DNA of 8,236 nt. Origin: M55B157 sp964626275 (GTDB lineage Bacteria; Actinomycetota; Actinomycetes; S36-B12). Position numbers and translations under genes: made by a program. Below the pieces are notes generated by a model. That model was given only the letters and a program-made list of their open reading frames with translations, was not told where the DNA came from and made no database searches. Position 1 is the first letter of the stretch. Every line of letters starts with the position of its first letter. Below, piece after piece: positions 1 to 4,364 of this stretch. The stretch spans positions 1-8,236 of the forward strand of contig CAZVCZ010000080.1 in assembly GCA_964626275.1 (NCBI GenBank). The letters run 5' to 3'.

Positions 1-150
1 GACATTCTCAACTTCACGTGCGCCTTTGTTTTCCCGTGGCGAGTTTTGTTTTTTGATGGTCCAAACATAAACAGTGGAACTTTCTTCCTTTCAATTAATC
101 GGTTCGAGAGAAAAAAAAATCTGGAACTGGCGCTCAAAGCATTTGCGCAC
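1..150 (+). pseudogene. ALG2: Fragment of a eukaryotic ALG2 mannosyltransferase gene (foreign to the rest of the window)
   Basis: In + frame 1 the stretch from about base 75 to 153 reads SGTFFLSINRFERKK followed by NLELALKAFAHF. The SINR(F/Y)ERKKNL block is a signature of eukaryotic ALG2, the ER-membrane GT4 glycosyltransferase that adds the second and third mannoses to dolichol-linked oligosaccharide. Human ALG2 has LLSINRYERKKNLTLALEAL at this place (recalled). Bases 1-120 are about 38% G+C, against roughly two-thirds in the following DNA. Upstream, the frame stays open to base 1 (reading DILNFTCAFVFPW...), but I do not recognise it. The pyrimidine-rich run followed by AAACAG at 69-74 could be the 3' end of an intron, with the exon starting at 75. 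After about base 153 the ALG2 similarity stops and the frame runs as nonsense to a stop at 409-411. The family call is firm; the exact fragment ends and the species are not. Confidence 0.8.
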
Positions 151-156
151 TTCCGG
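141..156. other. Chimeric junction between eukaryotic and actinobacterial DNA
   Basis: Left of this interval the + strand encodes ALG2, with good family matches up to about the LKAFAHF residues (133-153). Right of it the - strand encodes the start of an actinobacterial DUF6350 membrane protein, plausible down to about the PEVRK residues (142-156). Both reading frames lose sense on crossing, and base composition changes at the same point. The two readings overlap by about a dozen bases (GCGCACTTCCGG), so a short shared sequence may have mediated the join, or the exact breakpoint is simply not resolvable. I see no terminal inverted repeats, target-site duplication or integrase nearby. This favours an artefactual join over a real insertion. 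Confidence 0.75.
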
Positions 157-357
157 CCAGGTGTCCCAGTCCGCACTCACCTCAGGCGCGGTGAGCCACA
201 GGGCGAATACCGGGAGGGCGAAGATGATCGCGCTGACCGCGAAGGCTCCGAGGGCCGCCACCGGGCCTGCAAGGATCAGCGGCCACGCACGGATGGGCGA
301 CTCAGGAGCAGGAGCCGCTGGCCGCTCGTCGGTGCTGTGCTCGATCAACCGCGCCAC
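141..357 (-). pseudogene. DUF6350-type membrane protein, N-terminal fragment only
   Basis: A GTG at 357 opens a frame with a short polar, proline-rich N-terminus (MARLIEHSTDERPAAPAPES), then a hydrophobic segment at residues 25-56 (WPLILAGPVAALGAF and onward) that looks like the first membrane helix. About 72 plausible residues remain. In many actinobacteria the gene after sucD encodes a polytopic DUF6350 protein of several hundred residues, often followed by purN-purH. Position, N-terminal layout and the helix-then-DWDTWPEVR pattern all fit that family. The frame continues to 91 but the residues after about 72 come from the ALG2 sequence. The start lies 50 bases after the sucD stop, in the same direction, so it is probably co-transcribed. 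I see no clear Shine-Dalgarno site; no other in-frame start codon exists between the sucD stop and 357. Family assignment rests on context and a short sequence, so it is moderate. Confidence 0.55.
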
Positions 358-407
358 AGGGATAAGGGTCGCAGGAAAACACTGCCAACCACCGCAACGG
401 CGCGCGG

Positions 408-1277
408 CTAGCGCGTGAGGATGTCACGCATCAGGTTCGCGGTCGCGCTCGGCGTCTTGCCGACACGCACACCCACAGCCTCGAGAGCCTCAGCCTTCGC
501 CGCTGCCGTGCCCGAAGAACCGGAGACGATCGCGCCAGCGTGGCCCATCGTCTTGCCCTCCGGGGCGGTGAAGCCAGCGACGTAGCCGACGACCGGCTTG
601 GTGACGTTGTCGGCGATGAATGCGGCAGCACGCTCCTCGGCGTCGCCGCCGATCTCGCCGATCATCACGATCGCCTCGGTGTCCGGATCAGCCTCGAAGG
701 CGGCGAGACAGTCAATGTGCGTCGTCCCGATGATGGGATCGCCACCGATGCCCACACAGGTGGAGAAACCGATATCACGCAGTTCGTACATCATCTGGTA
801 CGTCAACGTGCCCGACTTCGAGACAAGTCCGATGCGACCTGGCCCGGTGATGTCCGCGGGGATGATGCCGGCATTCGACTGTCCGGGCGAGATGATGCCG
901 GGACAGTTCGGACCGATGATGCGGGTCGCGCCCGAATTCTGCGCGTACTGGAAGAACTGCGCGGTGTCGTAGACCGGCACACCCTCGGTGATCACGACGC
1001 ACAATGGCACGCCAGCATCGACGGACTCCTCGACCGCACCTTTCGTGAATCTCGGTGGAACGAAGACCACCGACACATTCGCACCGGTCGCCTCCATCGC
1101 AGCGGCGACATCGTCGAATACGGGGATGCCATCGACATCGGTTCCGCCCTTGCCCGGGGTCACACCAGCGACGACCTGCGCGCCGCTGGCGACCATGCGA
1201 CGGGTGTGCTTGGTTCCCTCGGAGCCGGTCATGCCCTGCACCAGGATGCGGCTATCGGAGTTCAACCAGATCGACAC
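408..1277 (-). CDS. sucD: Succinyl-CoA synthetase (ADP-forming) alpha subunit
   Basis: This is the CoA-binding, phosphohistidine-carrying subunit of the TCA-cycle enzyme that interconverts succinyl-CoA + ADP + Pi and succinate + CoA + ATP in the cytoplasm. The 289-residue product has the length of the E. coli protein. The N-terminus MSIWLNSDSRILVQGMTGSE is the standard SucD opening. GVTPGKGG at 38-45 is the Rossmann/CoA-binding loop, and GEIGGDAEE begins near 207. GHAGAI at 245-250 carries the active-site histidine that is phosphorylated (His246, same number as in E. coli). The frame is open well upstream to 1457, but that extension overlaps sucC and has no SucD similarity, so the GTG at 1277 is chosen. 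It lies 7 bases after the sucC stop, behind a purine-rich GAAGGGAAG (1288-1296) within the sucC end, consistent with translational coupling. The stop is TAG. The gene looks intact and ordinary. Confidence 0.97.
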   Translation of the reverse strand: MSIWLNSDSRILVQGMTGSEGTKHTRRMVASGAQVVAGVTPGKGGTDVDGIPVFDDVAAAMEATGANVSVVFVPPRFTKGAVEESVDAGVPLCVVITEGVPVYDTAQFFQYAQNSGATRIIGPNCPGIISPGQSNAGIIPADITGPGRIGLVSKSGTLTYQMMYELRDIGFSTCVGIGGDPIIGTTHIDCLAAFEADPDTEAIVMIGEIGGDAEERAAAFIADNVTKPVVGYVAGFTAPEGKTMGHAGAIVSGSSGTAAAKAEALEAVGVRVGKTPSATANLMRDILTR

Positions 1278-1284
1278 GGCGCGC

Positions 1285-2472
1285 TCACTTCCCTTCGAGG
1301 CGGGCAGCCGCCAGTTCGGCGACACGTCGTGCCGCATCGTCCATGGTGTCGACGATCTCGATGAGCGGATGGTCGAACTCGTTGAGAATGCGTCGACCCT
1401 CCTCCGCGTTATTGCCATCGATGCGGCACACGATCGGCTTGGTCGGGGCATCACCACGCTCGGTCAGCATTCCGATCGCCTGCACGATGCCGTTGGCGAC
1501 CGCATCGCAGGAGGTGATGCCACCGAAGACATTGACGAACACCGCCTGCACATCAGGATCGCCGAGCACGATGTCGAGACCGTTGCTCATCACGGAGGCC
1601 GAGGCACCGCCGCCGATGTCGAGGAAGTTGGCCGGGCGAACCCCACCGAATTCCTCACCCGCGTAGGCGACGACATCGAGGGTGCTCATGACCAGACCCG
1701 CGCCGTTGCCGATGATGCCGACCTGACCGTCGAGCTTGACGTAGTTGAGGTCGAGTTCGGCAGCCTTCAACTCGAGCGGATCCGAGGCGTCCCGGTCGAC
1801 GAGATCGGCGTGATGCGCGTGGCGGTAGTGAGAGTTCCCATCGAGGGTGACCTTGCCGTCGAGAGCCAGGACTTCTCCATCGGCGGACAGCACGAGCGGA
1901 TTTACCTCGACCAACGTGGCGTCCTCCTCGGTGAGGACCCGCCACAATCCGACGAGCACGTTCGCAACACCGGCGCGAATCGCTTCGGGAAAGTTCGCAT
2001 CTGCGGCGATCTGCTCCGCCAACTGCGGGGTCATCCCTTCGAGGGCATCGACGCGCGCACGAATGAGGGCTTCCGGTCGTGTGGCCGCGACCTCTTCGAT
2101 CTCGACTCCACCTTCGACACTGGCCATCGCGAGATACGCACGATTGGCGCGGTCGAGCAGGATCGACACGTAGTACTCCTCGGCGATGTCGGTCGCCGGA
2201 GTGACGAGGAGCCGCTTGACGATGTGACCCTTGATGTCGAGGCCGAGAATGTCCTCGGCGCGAGCGCGCGCCTCATCAGGATCAGCCGCCAGCTTGACCC
2301 CACCGGCCTTGCCTCGGCCTCCCGTCTTGACCTGCGCCTTGACCACGACGGTGCCACCGAAGGAACGCGCTGCTTCGTGCGCCGCGTCCGCGGTCAGGCA
2401 CACCTCCCCCGGAGTGACCGGGACGTCATGGCGTCCGAACAGATGCTTCGCTTGATACTCGTAGAGATCCAC
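1285..2472 (-). CDS. sucC: Succinyl-CoA synthetase (ADP-forming) beta subunit
   Basis: This is the nucleotide- and succinate-binding subunit that pairs with SucD. The 395-residue product is close to the usual ~390. It opens MDLYEYQAKHLF, the typical SucC start. The ATP-grasp domain spans roughly residues 1-230, with GGRGKAGGVK at 51-60 in the nucleotide-binding loop and VEVNPL at 188-193 contributing Mg ligands. The C-terminal ligase domain holds GNGAGL (255-260), ANFLDIGGGAS (281-291), NVFGGITSC (314-322, the phosphate-binding loop facing the SucD histidine) and RIDGNNAEEGRRIL (350-363). The start is GTG at 2472, preceded by GAGGAG at 2483-2488 with a 10-base spacer. It is the first gene of sucCD and faces the hydrolase gene across a 170-base divergent region. 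All expected motifs are present. Confidence 0.97.
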   Translation of the reverse strand: MDLYEYQAKHLFGRHDVPVTPGEVCLTADAAHEAARSFGGTVVVKAQVKTGGRGKAGGVKLAADPDEARARAEDILGLDIKGHIVKRLLVTPATDIAEEYYVSILLDRANRAYLAMASVEGGVEIEEVAATRPEALIRARVDALEGMTPQLAEQIAADANFPEAIRAGVANVLVGLWRVLTEEDATLVEVNPLVLSADGEVLALDGKVTLDGNSHYRHAHHADLVDRDASDPLELKAAELDLNYVKLDGQVGIIGNGAGLVMSTLDVVAYAGEEFGGVRPANFLDIGGGASASVMSNGLDIVLGDPDVQAVFVNVFGGITSCDAVANGIVQAIGMLTERGDAPTKPIVCRIDGNNAEEGRRILNEFDHPLIEIVDTMDDAARRVAELAAARLEGK

Positions 2473-2482
2473 GTCCTACGCG

Positions 2483-2488
2483 CTCCTC
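2483..2488 (-). promoter_or_regulatory. Shine-Dalgarno site of sucC
   Basis: GAGGAG on the - strand ends 10 bases before the GTG at 2472. It supports that GTG as the start and shows that sucC has a conventional 5' leader, unlike the candidate leaderless starts elsewhere in the window. Confidence 0.7.
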
Positions 2489-2630
2489 GCGGCTCGCCCC
2501 GGTCCAGGCTTCGCGGGCAACCCGAGAGGCGCGCCGGGGTTTCGGTGATGACCGCAGGCTAGCGACGGCTCTCATGGGGCAGTCGCGTGGGTACCCGCCC
2601 TGTGGTGGGCATCACGCCAGCTCCGCGAGT

Positions 2631-2636
2631 TACGGT
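2631..2636 (+). promoter_or_regulatory. Candidate -10 element for leaderless transcription of the hydrolase gene
   Basis: TACGGT fits the actinobacterial TANNNT -10 pattern and is followed by exactly 6 bases before the GTG at 2643, so transcription would begin at or next to the start codon. No good -35 hexamer is visible 16-18 bases upstream, so the call depends on geometry alone. Confidence 0.35.
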
Positions 2637-2642
2637 GGTGTC

Positions 2643-3542
2643 GTGACCGATGAGGCGATCGGTGTGGAGACTCCGCGCGGCGACAGCGAGGGATCCACCA
2701 GCATGTGGCGCTCCCTGAGCAAGGTGCGTCGCAGCCTCATCTCGCCTCGCGGCATGCGCGGTGTCGGCGTCGAGGCTGCTTGGGTGGCCACCCATCTCGC
2801 TCTCTATCCCCTCGGTTTCCTCGAGGAACGAGCCCGCCTCCAACTCGAACACACATCGCTGGAGGGGCTTCCGCCCACCCAGCGCGGCCTTCTCGTCGGT
2901 GACGTCGTCGCCGCCGGCACACCGATCGTGCTCGTCCACGGGCTCGTCGACAACCGCTCCATCTTCGCCATGCTCCGCCGGGGACTGCGCCGCAGAGGAT
3001 TCGGATCTACCTACGCCCTCAACTACTCCCCCCTCACCGACGACATCCGATCCGTGGCCGTCCGACTCGGCGACCTCGTCGCTGAGGTCCGCCAGGAGAC
3101 CGGACATGATCACGTCCACGTCATCGGTCACTCCATGGGCGGGCTCATCGGTCGCTATCTCGTGCAGCGACTCGGCGGGGATGACCAGGTCCATACGCTG
3201 GTGACCCTGGGCACACCCCATGCAGGCACCATGGCCGCACGCGTCGTGCCCCACCCCGTCGTGCGGCAGATGCGCGTCGGCAGTGACGTCATCGCCGAGC
3301 TCGCCGAGCCGGCCCCAGGGTGTCGCACCCGCATGCTCGCCGTGTGGTCCGATCTGGACCAACTGGTCGTTCCCCAACGAAACGCCCGTATCGAGCATCC
3401 CGACCTGCAGGCGCGCAACCTCTTCGTCCCGGGGGTCGGCCACATGTCGCTCCCGGTAGATCGACGGGTCATCCATGAGATCGGCACGACCCTGGCCACC
3501 CTCGATCCCCCGGAACAGGTCCGCAGCAGCGCCTCCGCGTAA
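2643..3542 (+). CDS. Alpha/beta-hydrolase fold protein, lipase/esterase type
   Basis: A serine hydrolase of the triacylglycerol-lipase-like (EstA/LipA-like) group; its substrate is unknown, with an acyl ester most likely. From the GTG at 2643 it is 299 residues. The core fold starts at PIVLVHG (94-100), whose HG forms the oxyanion-hole turn. VIGHSMGGLIGRYL at 160-173 is the nucleophile elbow with Ser164. TLGTPHAGT (188-196) is typical of lipases. Asp237 or Asp239 in WSDLDQLVVP is the probable acid, and His267 in GVGHMSLP the base, so the triad is complete. Residues 40-60 (VGVEAAWVATHLALYPLGFL) are hydrophobic and may contact the membrane; I see no cleavable signal peptide. Start choice is open: ATG at 2703 (279 residues) has GAGGGA 9 bases upstream, whereas GTG at 2643 has the leaderless geometry. 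The first 20 residues are acidic and variable-looking. The gene runs divergently from sucCD and 103 bases ahead of the M23 gene on the same strand. Confidence 0.85.
   Translation: MTDEAIGVETPRGDSEGSTSMWRSLSKVRRSLISPRGMRGVGVEAAWVATHLALYPLGFLEERARLQLEHTSLEGLPPTQRGLLVGDVVAAGTPIVLVHGLVDNRSIFAMLRRGLRRRGFGSTYALNYSPLTDDIRSVAVRLGDLVAEVRQETGHDHVHVIGHSMGGLIGRYLVQRLGGDDQVHTLVTLGTPHAGTMAARVVPHPVVRQMRVGSDVIAELAEPAPGCRTRMLAVWSDLDQLVVPQRNARIEHPDLQARNLFVPGVGHMSLPVDRRVIHEIGTTLATLDPPEQVRSSASA
2688..2693 (+). promoter_or_regulatory. Possible ribosome binding site for an internal start of the hydrolase
   Basis: GAGGGA is followed by 9 bases and then ATG at 2703, a spacing suited to translation initiation. If used, the protein starts MWRSLSKVRRSL, with a basic N-terminus, and loses the 20 acidic residues encoded from 2643. 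It competes with the upstream GTG start. Confidence 0.4.
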
Positions 3543-3645
3543 GGGCACGGAGTCACCGCTTTCTAGTTATGCCATTTTAGTCTCACCTGCCTCACTAGCC
3601 CCTCTGCATTGGACCTGCCACATTGGTCTCTGCTAGACCTGTGCG
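3543..3645 (+). promoter_or_regulatory. Intergenic region and candidate promoter of the M23 peptidase gene
   Basis: This 103-base gap contains a short A+T-rich patch (3561-3583) unlike its G+C-rich surroundings. Near its end TGGACC (3610-3615, 4 of 6 to TTGACA) and TAGACC (3634-3639) are separated by 18 bases. The latter ends 6 bases before the GTG at 3646, again the geometry of a leaderless start, although TAGACC lacks the final T of TANNNT. Two short direct repeats overlap these boxes: CATTGG at 3607 and 3621, and GACCTG at 3612 and 3636. No Shine-Dalgarno site precedes the GTG. I see no clear terminator after the hydrolase gene. Confidence 0.35.
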
Positions 3646-4332
3646 GTGCCTCGTTCGCTGATCACGTCGTCGACCGCCCTCGGGCTCGCCGCAGCGATCG
3701 CCGCGGCCGGCCTCATCGCCGGTGGGGCTCCTGCGGCCCAGGCCGAGGTTGCGGTCCCACGGCTGACCATCGCCGCTCTCACCGCCGGACCCTTCGCCGG
3801 ATCGACCGACCGCCTCGCCGCACGCGACGAACTCGCGCCCCCTGTCTCCTCGATCCGTCGGGCCAAGGCACGAACGAAACCCTGGGCCTATCCCGTGCGC
3901 GAGGGCACCCCGATCAGCGGAACCTTCGGCGAGGTCGGCACCTACTGGCCCGGCGGGCATGCCGGGATCGACTTCGATGGTGTCGAAGGGGATCCGATCT
4001 TCGCCGTAATCGGCGGCCGGGTGACCTACGCCACCTTCAACAGCGGCGGATACGGCAACCTCGTCATGATTCGACGAGGAGACGGCACCGTGGTGCGTTA
4101 CGCACATCTGTCCCGCATCGAGGTCGACAAGGGCGATCGGATCCGCGCCGGTGAGCGCATCGGACGCATGGGGGCGACAGGTCAGGTCACGGGCGCCCAT
4201 CTACATCTCGAGGTTCGGGTCAACAACGGACAGACACCGACGAACCCGGCCTCCCTATGGGCGGGCAAGCGCCCCGGTATTCCGGCTGCCCCGCCAGAGT
4301 GGTCGTGCGCGAAATACGGAGGATGCGCCTAG
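3646..4332 (+). CDS. Secreted M23-family (LytM-type) metallopeptidase
   Basis: Predicted exported peptidoglycan peptidase of 228 residues. Residues 1-33 form a signal peptide (basic PRSL, hydrophobic run, likely cleavage after AQA). A non-conserved stretch follows to about 80. The M23 domain runs from about 85 to 195: FGEVGTYWPGGHAGIDFDG carries the first zinc ligands His105 and Asp109, YAHLS holds the conserved His154, and GAHLHLEV supplies His185 and ligand His187. All catalytic motifs are present, so it is probably an active endopeptidase rather than a degenerate regulator. The C-terminal tail has a Cys pair (C221, C227), plausibly a disulfide outside the cell. The GTG at 3646 is chosen because the signal peptide begins immediately after it. 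The gene converges on pcrA with only 12 bases between stop codons. M. tuberculosis Rv0950c, beside uvrD1 and sucC, appears to be the positional equivalent (recalled). Confidence 0.92.
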   Translation: MPRSLITSSTALGLAAAIAAAGLIAGGAPAAQAEVAVPRLTIAALTAGPFAGSTDRLAARDELAPPVSSIRRAKARTKPWAYPVREGTPISGTFGEVGTYWPGGHAGIDFDGVEGDPIFAVIGGRVTYATFNSGGYGNLVMIRRGDGTVVRYAHLSRIEVDKGDRIRAGERIGRMGATGQVTGAHLHLEVRVNNGQTPTNPASLWAGKRPGIPAAPPEWSCAKYGGCA

Positions 4333-4364
4333 CGGTCGAACGTCCTAGCCAAGACGTTCTACCG
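4333..4364. terminator. Bidirectional hairpin terminator between the M23 gene and pcrA
   Basis: CGGTCGAACGTC (4333-4344) pairs with GACGTTCTACCG (4353-4364): an 11-pair stem with one C-T mismatch and an 8-base loop. The inner 7 pairs (GAACGTC/GACGTTC) are perfect. It starts directly after the M23 stop codon, and the pcrA stop (CTA on the + strand) lies at the first bases of the loop. It is therefore placed to end both convergent transcripts. There is no U-tract on either side, which is common in actinobacterial terminators. Confidence 0.7.

Larger units (their letters stand above)
2473..2642. other. Divergent intergenic region between sucC and the hydrolase gene
   Basis: These 170 bases must hold the promoter of sucCD (leftward) and that of the hydrolase (rightward). 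On the - strand a weak -10-like TAGCCT lies at 2556-2561, within the palindrome GCTAGC, without a convincing -35. On the + strand a -10-like TACGGT lies at 2631-2636. CCCCGG near 2497 and CCGGGG near 2535 form a 6-bp inverted repeat in the sucC leader with a loop of about 30 bases. It is too weak to call a riboswitch or attenuator. I see no small gene here. Confidence 0.4.

Noticed and set aside
105..119. Run of nine A residues as a possible poly(A) or sequencing slip
   Set aside because: It encodes the Arg-Lys-Lys-Asn of the conserved ALG2 motif in frame, so it is genuine coding sequence.
46..411. Continuous 121-residue + frame running through the junction
   Set aside because: Only the ALG2 part is meaningful; after about base 153 it reads the wrong strand of the DUF6350 gene, so it is a product of the join and not a real fusion protein.
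1278..1457. N-terminal extension of sucD to an ATG at 1457
   Set aside because: It lies within sucC in another frame, has no similarity to SucD, and the conserved SucD start coincides with the GTG at 1277.
2556..2561. TAGCCT as a -10 box for sucCD
   Set aside because: No credible -35 at 16-18 bases, and it falls within a GCTAGC palindrome that is common by chance; recorded only as a weak possibility.
988..2562. 524-residue open frame on the + strand across sucD/sucC
   Set aside because: Antisense to two unmistakable genes; its protein has no recognisable domain and its composition (Asp/Arg/Gly-rich) is typical of the mirror frame of high-G+C coding DNA.
2559..3548. 329-residue open frame on the - strand opposite the hydrolase
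   Set aside because: Mirror frame of a gene with an intact catalytic triad; His/Asp/Gly-rich with no motif.
3595..4200. 201-residue open frame on the - strand opposite the M23 gene
   Set aside because: Shadow of the peptidase reading frame; the + frame has a signal peptide and all zinc ligands.
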